DNA from: Effrenium voratum
Lineage: Eukaryota; Sar; Dinophyceae; Suessiales; Symbiodiniaceae
Length of the DNA stretch: 64,000 bases
Reading direction: 5' to 3'
NCBI GenBank assembly: GCA_963377175.1
Contig: CAUJNA010001757.1
Location: forward strand, 186,001-250,000
Shown here: piece after piece, positions 41,148 through 52,700 of the stretch
Layout: every line of letters starts with the position of its first letter
Numbering within the stretch: the first letter of the stretch is position 1
Program-made: the position numbers and the translations under genes
The notes under the pieces: generated by a model
Told to the model about the DNA's origin: nothing
Databases searched by the model: none
Seen by the model: only the letters and a program-made list of their open reading frames with translations

Positions 41148-41726
41148 TCAAAGTCGATCAGGGCTGAACTGCTCCCAAGCCAGTGTTGTTTGGCTTCCGG
41201 AAGAGGCATCCTCGGGGGATGGCTCAGTTGTTGCATCGCAGCTGGGCGAGACATCAGGTTGCTCGGAATCTTTCTTCTGCTGCCACTTCCTTGCCAGGAC
41301 CTGGGCCTCTGCCCAAGCCACTGCGACAAGCCCTGGCATAACTCGCTCACTCAGTGGCAAATCGTCGGCACTCCCCACGTAGAACTTCATCCCGAAGCCA
41401 CACTTCTGTGATTGTCCAAGGCCTTTCACCACAAAGCTTGAGTTGTCCAGCTTAACCATAATCTTGCAGCATCCTGCAGGCTTGACCGTGTAGGAATGGT
41501 TGCCAACAGGCGGTGTCTCAGGCATGGCATCCGCAGGTAAATGGAGGAGCGTGGGGTAATACTTCATCAAAATGTTTCCAAGCCGCTCCTTCTGCTGCAG
41601 AATGCTCCGCAAGTCTGGGTGGCTAAGCTCGTCCCAGTCCCCCGACTCATCACGCTTGCGTTTCCGCTCTGCGCGAAGGTCAGCCCGATTGCCGAAAATC
41701 ACCGTGCTCTCGTGTTCAGACGACAT
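41148..41726 (-). CDS. unknown protein, 192 residues
   Basis: Continuous frame starting MSSEHESTVIFGNRADL, with a basic cluster AERKRKRDE near residue 20 that could be a nuclear localisation signal. The middle (SYTVKPAGCCKIMVKLDN, CGFGMKFYVGSADDLP) looks globular and the C-terminus is Ser/Pro-rich. No family recognised. The stop at 41148 is followed by a perfect 8-bp-stem hairpin at 41098-41117, the arrangement seen behind other genes of this element. Confidence 0.5.
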   Translation of the reverse strand: MSSEHESTVIFGNRADLRAERKRKRDESGDWDELSHPDLRSILQQKERLGNILMKYYPTLLHLPADAMPETPPVGNHSYTVKPAGCCKIMVKLDNSSFVVKGLGQSQKCGFGMKFYVGSADDLPLSERVMPGLVAVAWAEAQVLARKWQQKKDSEQPDVSPSCDATTEPSPEDASSGSQTTLAWEQFSPDRL

Positions 41727-41956
41727 GTTTGGAAACCTTCGGCAAAACTCGGGCCTTAATGACTGCGGCGATGCAAGTCAAGGGCAGGACGACAAGCAGC
41801 AGCAATGCCCGTGCACTCACACCACAACAAAGCCTAGCAGTGCTCATGCGAACACCACACTCCGTGGCTCGATGCATTTTTTTTCAATCCAAGGCCACAC
41901 AACTTCAGCCTCAAAAACACTGTGCGTTGTGGCTGGCGGCGGGCCTGTCTCAGTCT

Positions 41957-42913
41957 CTACTCAGAGGAGAACACAGTGACTGGTTTTGAAGTTCCAGCTG
42001 CGTTTCCGCAGCTGGCGGCAGCACGCTGATTTGCGCGCTGATCTTGGTGCCATGGCGAGTTCTTGATGAGGGGTCCAACTTGGACACGGCCAATTTGATC
42101 GAACTTGGTGCCAGGGACCTGGTCGGCGGTGTCGACCAATACAAACTCCGAATCCTGAACCTGCATGTCAGCGTCCTCTCCTTCTGCGTCAGATTCATGC
42201 TTTACTGCAGTCATCTGCTCGATGTCATCAGCATGCCAGATGGCGTTGCCAGGAAAGAGAGAAAGTGGCATGAACCTGCGAATGATGTCAACGTCTCGTC
42301 TGTAAAGGGCCTTCAGCATCACCCGTGGTTTTGGCACGGGGTCACTGATTGGCAGGCAAAGTATCGAGGAATAGTCCTGGGACCACTGAACCAGGTCAGG
42401 CACGCGATCGAACTCGTCCTGCCAGCCCCAAATCATGAAGCGCTTCTCCCAGGAAGCATGGCCAATCGGCCCATAATCTCCACCATAAGGGGCACGTTGA
42501 ATGTCATACACCACACACCGCAACTGATAATGCTTCCTCTTGTACTCGTTGATGGCATATATCAGGTTCTTCGCGGGCCCTGGCACCAGCTGAACCCAAG
42601 GCCGATGCTCGATCCACTGCTGCACTGAGGAAGTGCGAGTTTCGTGACTGCACCAGTCTGCAGCTTCCTCTGTGTAATGTCTTTCCAGATAATCGTCGCT
42701 GTTCACATGAATGAACACTCGCAGATCCTTGAACTCCTCCATGCAGATGGGGCTCCCTTTGCGAAACACGATGGCTTGATCCAACTGTTCCAGTATCTCC
42801 GCATGAAGCTGATAGAGCGGGAAGAAGCTGGACTTCCACGTCACCAAGCAAGCGTGGTCGCCTGGCTGAAACCGTGCCTCCTGACGGCCCATGCTGTCCA
42901 ACCATGACGACAT
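41957..42913 (-). CDS. unknown protein, 318 residues
   Basis: The start at 42913 (MSSWLDSMGRQEARF) is chosen because a 9-bp hairpin (42915-42936) ends one base upstream. The protein is mostly globular, with aromatic-rich blocks (FIHVNSDDYLERHYTEEA, WEKRFMIWGWQDEFD) and an acidic C-terminal third. I recognise no catalytic motif. A second hairpin, 9-bp stem at 41994-42015, lies inside the last 20 codons and is read in frame as SCGNA-like residues, so the true 3' end could differ if that part is removed by splicing. Confidence 0.55.
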   Translation of the reverse strand: MSSWLDSMGRQEARFQPGDHACLVTWKSSFFPLYQLHAEILEQLDQAIVFRKGSPICMEEFKDLRVFIHVNSDDYLERHYTEEAADWCSHETRTSSVQQWIEHRPWVQLVPGPAKNLIYAINEYKRKHYQLRCVVYDIQRAPYGGDYGPIGHASWEKRFMIWGWQDEFDRVPDLVQWSQDYSSILCLPISDPVPKPRVMLKALYRRDVDIIRRFMPLSLFPGNAIWHADDIEQMTAVKHESDAEGEDADMQVQDSEFVLVDTADQVPGTKFDQIGRVQVGPLIKNSPWHQDQRANQRAAASCGNAAGTSKPVTVFSSE

Positions 42914-43142
42914 AATTACTGTGGTAGCACAGTAATGTCTGTCGGAAGTGGGACTGACGCGCAGTAGCCTAGATGTGAAGCGAAAACATCTGCAGGGCAA
43001 TAACATCAATCAACAACATGGCAACTTTCAAGGACAGTCGCAACTTGCAAGGTCCAACACGCAATGCTTGCTCTTTTGTTTCTTGGCCCATCACGCCATG
43101 CCATGGTCTGCTGCGCGCCCGCAGCAGACATTGCCACAAGGT

Positions 43143-43709
43143 CTAGTTTACATCATCAGCGGGAGGAGGTTTCACAAATTTGCGTTGCCTTCTCTCAGGA
43201 CTTGGCATTGAAGCTATCGCATTCTTCCTCTCTGTGCTCTCAAGCCAGGCGTTCCGGGCAGCATTACTATCCAGGCCGTTCTTGGCAGCGTTGTCAAAGA
43301 AAGCTTTTCGGGTATTGTCATACTTTGTGGTTTTCTTTGACGCGCCCTTGGCTGTGGCCTTGCCTTTGGCCTTGGCTTTGGCCTTGGCTTTGACCTTGGC
43401 CTTGGCTTTGGGCTCTTTCTTGGCCTTGGCTTCGGCCTTGGCCTTGGCTTTGGCCTTGGCTTTGGCCTTCGCTACTGGACATGGAGGATCTTCTCCTGCG
43501 TCTTTGTCTTCTTCTTCTTCTGCTTCTTCTTCTTCATTCATATCTTCGTTCTCGTCCTCCGGCTCATCAGAATCATCCCATCCCCCCGCCTCGCCGAAGA
43601 GCTGCTCGATGGAAGGCTGAGCCTCCTCGTTGCCAGAGTCAGGCTCATCGCAATTGTCGTTCTTCCTCAGGCTCGGGAAAAAGTTGCCTTCTTCAATGCC
43701 GCCGCTCAT
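43143..43709 (-). CDS. acidic/lysine-alanine repeat protein, probably nuclear DNA-binding
   Basis: Starts MSGGIEEGNFF. Residues about 35-75 are strongly acidic (EDMNEEEEAEEEEDKDAG), followed by a 45-residue run of alternating Lys and Ala (AKAKAKAKAKAEAKAKKEPK), resembling linker-histone or nucleoplasmin-like tails. The C-terminal part (TRKAFFDNAAKNG, SPERRQRKFV) recalls a short motif found in other dinoflagellate proteins, from memory only. It could bind DNA or act as a chaperone. A hairpin (43106-43129) follows the stop by 13 bases. Confidence 0.5.
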   Translation of the reverse strand: MSGGIEEGNFFPSLRKNDNCDEPDSGNEEAQPSIEQLFGEAGGWDDSDEPEDENEDMNEEEEAEEEEDKDAGEDPPCPVAKAKAKAKAKAKAEAKAKKEPKAKAKVKAKAKAKAKGKATAKGASKKTTKYDNTRKAFFDNAAKNGLDSNAARNAWLESTERKNAIASMPSPERRQRKFVKPPPADDVN

Positions 43710-43973
43710 GAATGGCAATGCTACTTACTGGCTTGAGGGGCTCATGAGCAGTTTGCGCAAGCTGCTCAAGAGCACAGGTCGTGGACTGCAAATGGTTCTC
43801 CGTGCACTGTCAGTTCAAAAGACAGGACACTCACAATTGCAGCAGCGTGTTCATCCCATTTTCCTCGCAGCGCTCCGAACTGCAATCTGCCCTGGGTCTG
43901 TGATTGCTTCGCTGCCAACAGACATGTCCCGCTATCATCATTATTGTCATGCGCTGGCTAAACAAAAGAATGC

Positions 43974-43997
43974 ACAAACTGTGGCACCACAGTTTGT
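43974..43997 (-). terminator. hairpin touching a stop codon (possible 3'-end signal)
   Basis: Stem ACAAACTGTG / CACAGTTTGT with loop GTGC on the coding strand. It starts at the base after the TAA of the 43998-47412 gene. A role in 3'-end formation is inferred from the repeated arrangement. Confidence 0.45.
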
Positions 43998-46900
43998 TTA
44001 GTCATCACTGCCCACAGAGTCTTCACTCAGATTCTCCTCCTCGACGTCCTCTTCATCTTCAATTTCTTCGTCTTCTTCGTCTTCTGCAATCAGATCCTTC
44101 TCCGACTTCTTCTTCGGAGCCGCCTTCATCTTTGCAGCCTTCTTTGGCTTCGGCTTTGCATTGGCACCTCCCCGCGACTTTCGCTTCTTGCCTGTCACCG
44201 TGGACGTGGAAGGCTCAGGGGTGCTGCTGCTCTGCGCATGCGGAAGGTGCAAAAGTTTTCCCAGCTTTGCGTTGAAAATCTTGTCGTTGGCAGGGTCAGT
44301 CATCGCCGCGAGGAGCTGTGTGCAGACCTGGGCCTTGAACCACTTGGCGTGCTTTTGTGAGAAGCCTGGCGTGCTCTTCTTGGACACCAGAACCAAACTC
44401 GAGCAAAAGGACATCAAACTGCGATGCAGCCAAGGAGCAAATTGCTGTCACTGGAATTCTTTTTGTCAAAATCACGCTGGCTGTCGCAGGCTCTGCTGCT
44501 GTCATGAGTGTGACAGCCCGTGGCCGATACCGGTGCAACAATTCCTCGATCATGTGCGAATGCCTTGGATTCCAAGTGATCGGTTCTCCTGCCACGTTGT
44601 CCTTTGCACTTCCATCTGTTCGCTGTTGGTTGTTCGGTGCACCAGCCACGCGGAAGCTTCCAAGCAACTCGTGCTTGAACACAGGTGCCAGCCTTGTCAG
44701 CCCTGCCAAATCATGCCGGGGGACCCCGTAGACCTCAGAAACTCGCACGCAAACAAGGGGCGCAAGCTGAGCGCGCCAAACAACCGCGCACTGTTTGGTT
44801 TATCCAAGGCGCAGCATCTGAACACACGGTCCCCTCAAAATGTAGGTTCTTCCGGCTTCCCGTGATAGCTTGCAGCTTTTGCGCATCCGTGGTGGTCACC
44901 AAGACCTTTTCTGCCAAGTTAATCACGTTGACCTCATTATCCGCCCCCGTGCCTCCGAGGAAATCACATTAAAACGCTGAGGCCCTGGCCCCACGCTCAA
45001 TCGCCGTCCCTGACAGATTCCTGGCCTTCCTGTTCGCAGTTGTCGAGGCCTCACTGTGGATTAAATTCCACATCTTAGTCACGCCGATGCCCTTGAACAG
45101 GTTGTTCCAATGAGAATGCAGGCCTGACCGGCCTCCGTCAAAGAACAAGAACCTAAGATGAGCAACGCATGGACGGCGCACGCATCCTGTGTTTATCTAA
45201 TAAGCTAGGCAACACATCCGAAGCGTCTGGGGGAGGCGGCCCGTCCGAGTCGTCAAAGGTCAAAGTGGATTGCATGTTTCGTGCAAAAAGCACGCCCTTG
45301 ACCACTTTCTCGAAGTGTTCTTTCTGAAACGGAGGGGGTGACCTCCGAGCGTCGGTTTTATGCTCTCCTGCCTGCTCAACGTCCCAAATGAAAAGTTGGG
45401 AACCCTCCTGGCTTCGCGTCTTTAGGAATTCCACCTTCGACAAAGCAAGGATGAGTTTGTCAATCTCTTGGTCAGCCACCGCGACCTGCAAAAGGGAATT
45501 GACAAGGTCCTTGGCGGTTGTCTCAGTTTCTAGCAGAAACTCTTTGTCTTCAGTCTTCAGAGCTTCAACTGCATGGACAGCCTCAGTTGCCTTGGCTTCA
45601 TTGGGCTCTGAAAGGCGGATGGCGGCTTTCACAAGGGCGGCGTCATCCAACGCACCTTCGTCCGCTGACTCCGCCTGCGTTGCCGCAGCCGTTTGTCGGC
45701 TTTCTTGGTTAGCTTGTCCCAGATGGGCTTGAGCACCTCGCGCTCGAGAAGGGCATTCACGTCAAAGTTGGTGTGCAACACGCTCTTCACCTTCTCGTCG
45801 TACTTCTTGGTGTAAATGAGATCTGCCAGAAATTCCGCAGCCTCTTGACTGGCTGGCTGCAGCGCCCCCAGCCACGATTTGTTGGCCACGACTTTCACGG
45901 ATTTGCCTCGGCGCCATGTCCAGATCATTACAATGTCATGGGCGACACTTGAATCACCAATTGCAGTCAAAATGCTAGGGTCAAGTTCATTGTCAGGGAT
46001 ATTGTCGAGCGTCTCCCGCGAGAAGAGAAGGCCACCAGCCATTGCCTTGCGCCACGTCTCCTGAGTGGAGAGTTTCTCCCGGATGCGTTTTGCGTCCTCA
46101 CATGGCAGGCTCTTGTGAGCCAACAGCATGTCCAGGATCTCATCTTTCAGGACATACTTCCATGCCCACATATGGAACAGCCTCAGAAGCAGTGCGCCCC
46201 CATCAATCAAGGCAAAACCTAAGAAAAAAGCAGCAGTGCTAGGAGTCAGGCCCTTTGGAATTATTCCCACGGGGGTTCTTGCCGGCCAACGCCTGGGGGT
46301 TGAGCTCGCCTTGCTTGAAGATTTTGTTCAACGCCGCATCCATGAGGGCATCGAACACCCACTTCACGCAAGGCGGTTGCTTCTTGCAAGCAGTGGCAAG
46401 GTCTCGCAAAACATATATGGACTTGATGGGACTTCGCTTTCCGAAGAGCTCCTCAGAAAGCAGGACGTCCTCTCGGAAAGAAGTGTCGCTGAGCAAGGAA
46501 TTCCACAGAGCCATCAAGACTTCGAGGAAGGACTGCGTCACTGCCTCCCCCGATGTCACCGTCAAGTTGGCAGACAAGATCTCGAAAAGCTTCTTAGTCG
46601 TCAGCTTGGTCTTGGAAGCTGATTCGTGATTCAACTTGAAGGACACTATTTGAAAGATGCGTTGCACAGGGCTGTAGTACATGGTCTCGTAGCTGGTCCC
46701 AACATCCTCCCTTTGCTTGGCCGCTTCCCAGAACAAATTCAGCCCGGGCTTGAAGCGGCAATCGATCGTGGAAGACAGCCACGCCCTTCTCCATTCCTGC
46801 GCTGGCAACTCAATGCTTGGCTAGTAATGTATTTAGGGGCCAAGACAGCGACGGCGCCGGCCTCCTGGAACTTGTCTTGCTGCAAGTCCCTCGCTGTGGC

Positions 46901-47412
46901 CAAGATGAAGGCGTGATGGTCCTCCTCCGGACTGATCCTCTTCATTTGCCCATTTTTCTGGTCCATAAACAAGTCATCCACTGCCACCACCAAATTTATA
47001 GGCTGGGGCTTCTTGTACGTGGTGTGCATGATCCACTTTACGCTGCTCTTGTACACTGGCACACTTGCAGTCGAAGACCATGACCAGCTAACCCACGCTA
47101 CATTGCCGCCTGCAATGTACTGGTCAGTAGTGGAATCTCCCTCCTTCAAGGCCTCCATCATGGACTGCAACTTGCGATTGTCGAAGGGGTCTTGACGACC
47201 GCCCTCCTCGATCGTTAAGGGCTTCATTGACTCAAGGTCCCTGAAAAGATCCGTCCTGAGCAGCAGCGCAGTACTGACTGATGGCATCTCTATTACTGAG
47301 GCCCGCGCCCCACAATGAGTTCCCAAGCCTTCCTCACGTCATCGTAGTGGGAAGCGCTTATGTTCCGGCATTGCACCGGGGTTGAGCTTGCCGAGGATGT
47401 TGATTGAACCAT
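43998..47412 (-). CDS. large multi-exon protein of unknown function
   Basis: ATG at 47412 lies 16 bases after a hairpin (47428-47443). Exon 1 (47297-47412) joins exon 2 (from 47255) across a 41-base GT-AG intron, keeping phase. Further exons cover about 46830-47255, 46270-46815, 45690-46220, 45200-45670, 44990-45170 and 43998-44930; introns are short, with good acceptors such as TGCTTTTTTCTTAG. At 45675-45688 a 14-base hairpin separates two frames that join when it is removed. The middle is helical, a part near 44600-44740 reads like an alpha/beta fold (HMIEELLHRYRPRAVTLM), and the C-terminus is basic then very acidic (AEDEEDEEIEDEEDVEEEN). TAA at 43998 touches the next hairpin. A one-base discontinuity lies near 44396. 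Confidence 0.5.
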
Positions 47413-47673
47413 AGCAGTCTGCACCTCGCTGCGGTTACGCAGCTGGCACCGGGGGCCTCAAATAAAAAACACTGCGGATGATCCTTAATCTGAAAACTGC
47501 GGATGAGCCTTAATCTGAAAGCACGGGCCACGCTCTGTGAAAAGTCGAATTTGATCCGCGTCAGCAACGCTTCCGTTTTTTGTTTACCCCGGTCAATTGT
47601 TGCAGTCGCGGAGCACCAACCCAAAGCAGGGCCATCGTCCCAGCAAATTAAACAGGAGCAGCTCTTGTCTTAA

Positions 47674-47693
47674 TAACTGTGGCTCCACAGTTA
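47674..47693 (-). terminator. hairpin touching the methyltransferase stop codon
   Basis: Stem TAACTGTG / CACAGTTA with loop GAGC on the coding strand, directly after TAG. Same arrangement as at 43974 and 53536. Confidence 0.45.
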
Positions 47694-48964
47694 CTAGGCC
47701 CAGCGGATCAACCTAGCTGCCGTGAGCACCGCCCTCATTGCCTCCCTCAGGACAGGAACCGACATGGCGTTGCCCACCATTTTGCCTCTCTTGGCGCGGG
47801 ACACACTTTTGGGCCAGCGGAAGTTGTGGAATCCCTGCAAAGCCGCCAGCTCCTTGAGGCTGAGAAAGCGACTTTCCTTAGCACAGGCTGTAAGCGGGCT
47901 GCGGGCTGCGCAACTCGCCACACTTGATTATTTGCACTCGCTAAATCTGGTTTGGACAAGAATCGTTGTCGAGCCAGAAGTTGTCGCCGGAGGCTCGTGC
48001 ACATGTGATTGTGGGAACATAGCCCGAGGTGACCTGCCGGAAGTTTTTCCCGGCTCCTGCGTCGATGATGTCCCTGTCCAGATTCCAAACACCCTTCGCC
48101 TTGAGCTTCTTCCTTCCTGCCAAAATGTTGTTCCGCTTGGTTTTGCAAAGCTTCTTGATGTCCACCTTGGGAAGCCCCTTCTCCAAGAAGTCGTCCAGGC
48201 AAGCGAACTTGCTTTCAGGCAGCGAGTGGACCATATTTGGTTTTCTGGTTTTCACACCCTTGCGCGTGGACCTCCTGGCGCCCATGATGTAGATCCTCTT
48301 CCGGTTCTGCGGAAGCCCGAAACTGCGGCTGTTCACCATTCGCCAGCTCACAGCATAGGCCCGCTTCTGCGACCCAGGAAGCCGACATTCCTTGAGCTGC
48401 TGCAGAAGTTTGTTGAAGTGCTTCCTGTGCTTCTTATTCCGGATGCCCGTCACATTCTCCAGCACAAATCCACGCGGTTGCATGCGGCAGATGTAGTCCA
48501 CCACAGCCTTTGATAAATCACGTTGGTCGCATTTCCCCTGCCCGACGCCCGCCGTACCTCGGAAGGAGCAGACTAAGCAAAGACCTATGTGCAAAAAAAC
48601 AGAAAGTAACCCAAACTCGGTTGAAAACAGCTACTTGTTCTGGCAGTCTGCTGTATGGTTGGCACGGAAACCCAGCTGTGTACAAGTCACACTTCTCGCA
48701 AACATTTCCAAGAGCATATCCAAGACTCCTCGGTCCCTTTTTGTGGGAAAGAATCACCTTTCGGCAATCTGGGTCCACATCGGTGGCAAACTGAACCATG
48801 AACTCAATCCCCAGTTGCTTCGCTGCCACAACATCAGTTCCCATGCCGCTGCAGTCGCTCCCAAGCATGATTGGCCACTTGCGCTGGCAATGTGACTCCA
48901 CCTTCTCCACGCGAGGAGGCTTCTTGATGCCAGTTTTCTTCACCTTCAAGGATGTCTTCCCCAT
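47694..48964 (-). CDS. DNA (cytosine-5) methyltransferase, three exons
   Basis: All key motifs are present in order: motif I GSDCSGMGTD (about 35-44), motif IV GFPCQPYS (catalytic Cys at about 101), motif VI GFVLENVTGI, motif VIII QNRKRIYIMG, and motif X VGNAMSVPV near the end, after RFLSLKELAALQGF. Exon 2 starts at about 48572 after GTCTTTGCTTAG. Exons 2 and 3 join best with a GA-AG intron (47877-47964), giving FWLDN directly before ESRF. No chromatin-reading domain is present; an N-terminal basic stretch of 30 residues precedes motif I. The enzyme should methylate cytosine in DNA with S-adenosylmethionine. A hairpin (48979-48992) lies 15 bases before the ATG, and another (47674-47693) touches the stop codon. 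Confidence 0.85.
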
Positions 48965-49744
48965 GCTTCACGGACTTTCTGCGGCAACGCAGCAAGTCAG
49001 CTGAAGAAGCAACTGGAGGAAAGCTGGCTGCGGGGCGAAGCGTGAAACGGCTTGACGGGCAGACAGAACACATGAGCACACCAGACAACAGACAACAAGA
49101 CGTAGTAGTCTCGGCTTGGGGCTTAATTGCACATACCCCCCAAAACAAATAGCAGGTCAGCCCGATTTTGAGCCGCAGTGCCAGGGGGTTCCATACCCCC
49201 CGGCACTGCAAGTTCTGATGCATCAGAACTCGCAGTGCCAGGGGGTTCGGAACCCCCCGGCACTCGGGCTGTCGGGCCCAAAAGAGCCCGAGGACCCGTT
49301 TGAAAAAGCATAAACGACTTAGACTCAAAAATCTAGTGCGTCAGAACTCGCAGGGGCCCAAAATCTAGTGCATCAGAACTCGCAGGGACCCAAAATCTAG
49401 TGCATCAGAACTCGCAGGGGCCCAAAATTCTGATGCATCAGAATTGTTCATTTGGCAGACACAGGGAGCAACACCAAAAACCAGGCTTGCGTGGCAGAAA
49501 GCGCTCAAACAAAACTCCCACAAAATGGAGGATTTTTCGGCTGACCGGACCCGCGCATCAGCCGGGACAAGGTTCCCCCCACCCCCCCACGGCTTTGTAC
49601 ACTGTTTAACTCCCAGCGCTTCAAGAAGCACTTTCCGTCATCAGACAGCGAGCCATCGCATAGACGTGTTTCTCTCTGTTATGACGCGAGGCAGTGGCAG
49701 CCCTCTTCCCCAGTCTGCAGATTCTGTGCAGCGACCAATGCTCG
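48965..49744. other. intergenic region with palindromes
   Basis: No gene is supported. It contains the methyltransferase hairpin, nested palindromes at 49177-49265, short direct repeats at 49330-49440 and unremarkable sequence to 49744. Confidence 0.5.
49177..49450. repeat. palindrome cluster with 35-bp direct repeats
   Basis: Two hairpins of the form AGTGCCAGGGGGTT...ACCCCCCGGCACT (49179-49209 and 49230-49264) flank a perfect 20-bp palindrome AGTTCTGATGCATCAGAACT. Then TAGTGCATCAGAACTCGCAG with GGGCCCAAAAT repeats about three times, and the block ends with a second palindrome ATTCTGATGCATCAGAAT (about 49426-49443). Confidence 0.85.
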
Positions 49745-52700
49745 TCATTGGCGGCTGTGACCCAGGCAGAATCGCTCTATTGCCCCAAGAGCTCCCCACT
49801 GTACAAATGTATGGGCGTTGAACATCTTTGTGGATGTCAGCACGGACTTTTCCTGCACAAGTCCTACACTCACATAGTTCTTCTTGGTCTTGGCAGCTTT
49901 GGCTGCGTTCACCCAGGTGGCAGCCTTGTCCTCAGTTCTGTTACCAGGGGCGCGCCGCTCCAAACAAGGCAAACGGGACACGGACAGGACGACAAGTGTG
50001 CCACAGCCAGCCAAGGCCCGCACGTACACTTTCCAGTTGAGCTCTTGCATGCGTGTTTGTGCCAAGACAGCGAATCGCGGATGACGTTTGCGAAATGATG
50101 GCGTAATGAGCACATGTCTTCGGGTGCCCTTGGCTGGCCCTTTGTATTTAACCCAAGGCCCAAACCCGGTCTTGATCGCAGCTTGGCTTACGATAAGACC
50201 ACCAGAGAGTCGCATTAGCCATGAAGCTCGAGAGCCAGGTTTTGCGACATTGTTCACCACAACGCCTTCAGCCAAGAGATAATCATTGACCACCAGGGCA
50301 CCCAAAGAGTGGAGTTTCTGGTGCAAGTCAGTAGAGTCTGCCTCCTCTTTCGCGAGCAATCGCCTAAGAAAACTTGCAAGAACAAAGGCGCAAAAGCAAA
50401 TTCAAACGCCAAGGCGCATATTGGCCAGAGCTGGAAGTTCAGGCTGACTCCGCCTGCGTTTCCGCAGCGAGCTTTCGAGCTGAGCTTGGTGGTCAGCTTT
50501 CCTCCTACGCTCCAAGCATTGGCTGTGCTCTGCTGGACGAAGCTGCTCTTGCCGCAGCAGCAGGTCGTCTTGCTGAGCTTGAAAGCACCGTCTTTTCTTC
50601 AGCTCCGACAACTTTTTGGTCGCTTCCTCGTGCTTGGTGGAAATTGCATTTCCAGCTGCCTTGCGGGAACTTTTGCTCAGCCGCAGCATGTCCCGAGGGG
50701 CATCGTTCAGCTTTAAGCATCGCTTCACACTCTTCCGGCGTCGAGCTATCCACGCGGCTTCCGAAACAGGATTTCTTGTTCGTGCCTTGGCCGGCAAGGT
50801 GTGCAAAGCGAACTCCGGCAAGTTAAAAAAAGCTATGTGCCGCCAAGCGTCCTGCCGGCTTGCTTCTAGTCGAAGACCGGAAACAAACTTAGGTTTGCGA
50901 GCGGACCCAGATGATCTTTCAGAGCCGAAGCCTTCCTGCCAAATCTTTTGGGCAAGCATAGCAACTGCACCACGAAGACTGTTCTTGTCCCACTGGCGAA
51001 GCCGCCTCTCGAACGCCTTGAAGTAAGGGCCTAAGAAAGCCCTGTCGCGTGCAGTGTGGTACTTGATATCTGCAAAGTCACGCTCGCTCTGCGCAGTTCC
51101 AGCCGCCGATGCCAGCAAGACACGGGCAAGTGTTTTAGACATGTCCGGGCAGCGGCCGCTGACACTTGACTCTGCCAAGGTCCAGGCTTGCAAATCACCC
51201 AACTCTTCCGACTTGGACAGTTGTTTTCCTGGGCAGAGCATTGGAAAGCGACAAGCAAAGCAGGACAAGCAATATGCACCTTTAAACAAACTCAGAACCG
51301 GTCGGTGGCGTTGGGCAGTAGGCTTTAAGTCTTGGAACTGTTCATAGAGCTGCTTAGAGTTCGCGTCGAACATCTGGGAGAGCCGCAGAAGACAGCGCTG
51401 TGTTTCCGCAGCGCTCTTTTGGGGGCCGCTGAGCGAAAAGGCTGACAAGTTGTGGATCAGTTCAAATTCAGGAAACTCTGTCTTGATGGTCTGCGAGACA
51501 AGGGCGAGCCATGCAGCCATCCTTGCAAAGCACCTGTTGAAAACGATCGGCGAAACGCTGCCTCCCACACTCCTGTGCCCAGCGCCCAGTTGAATCAAAC
51601 GAGGTCTTTCCAGCCACTTCAGCACCTGGCAGTCAGATCAAGTCTTTGAAGCTCTGAAAACTTATCACGGGCTTCGCGACTCAGTGCTGTCTAGAAGCGT
51701 GCTGTGTGTAACCACTGGAGGTGGCTGTTTTCTGCACGAAGAGCACATGCAGCCTTTGAGCAAAGGTTGTCAAGCAGGTTTGCGCTGCACTCATGTCCAT
51801 CTGGCTCTTGTCAAATCTGCGTAAAATTCTGATCTCCTCATCAGCAGCGTCAGCCATCATAGCCATTTGCAGGTACACCTCTGTGGATATAGACTCCAGG
51901 AACTTCTTGGCAACCCTTCGGGGTTTCGCGTTGGTCTTTACTCGCAATATCCTTAGATTTGCAACACAGTTTTTCTTTGAAATGGCGACATACTCAAGCA
52001 AGCCTGATGCCTACTAAGTCTCTCGTGAGCTGTGGCCAAGAACGGATTCGCAAGAAGGATAAATCGCCCCATCGGCTTCTGCAGAGAAGAATGACGATGC
52101 TTGGCCGACTGCAAGTCTCTCATGCCACTGTGACGCAGAAATTCGGCGTCCATGTGCCGAACCTTAGCGCGACGAGACACTATGGCCACACTTGCGGCAT
52201 GTGTGTTAAAACATGTCCACTTTTGAGCCTAGCAACATGCTTCGCAAACATCACCTTCAAATCTGGCGAATGCCAAATCAGCGCAGTCATAGACTCCTTT
52301 CCAGATATGAATTGCTGCATGTATTCCTGAAGCGTCTCGTCAAGATGCCATTTCTTTGCAAACCTTAGCCAGCAAGGCAGCTGTCTGTTAGTTGTCCGTT
52401 CCGCGCAGGGTTGTTTACTGGGAATGCAACACGTGAGGACTGCGCTGAGTTGCCGCTGGACAGCATGCGCGCTGTCGCGCAGTCGAATCTTCATAGCTGG
52501 AAAAGTCTCGGCAGGAAAGTGGTCCCGAAGTGAGAGTAAACGGCCGGCTCTCAGTTCATCAGCGGCCGCATCCGAAGCAAACATTTCCTCAGCAGCGTCA
52601 GCGTCAGGGAGAAGCATTTTGTTTTGAAACATGGAGCAAGCAAAGCTTTGCCGCCTAGGTTCCACCCTTCTGCGAAAATGCTGCCAAGCCTTTTTGTAAA

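Noticed and set aside
43998..44800. Separate small genes at 43998-44417 and 44296-44748
   Set aside because: They read as one protein interrupted by a single-base discontinuity near 44396.
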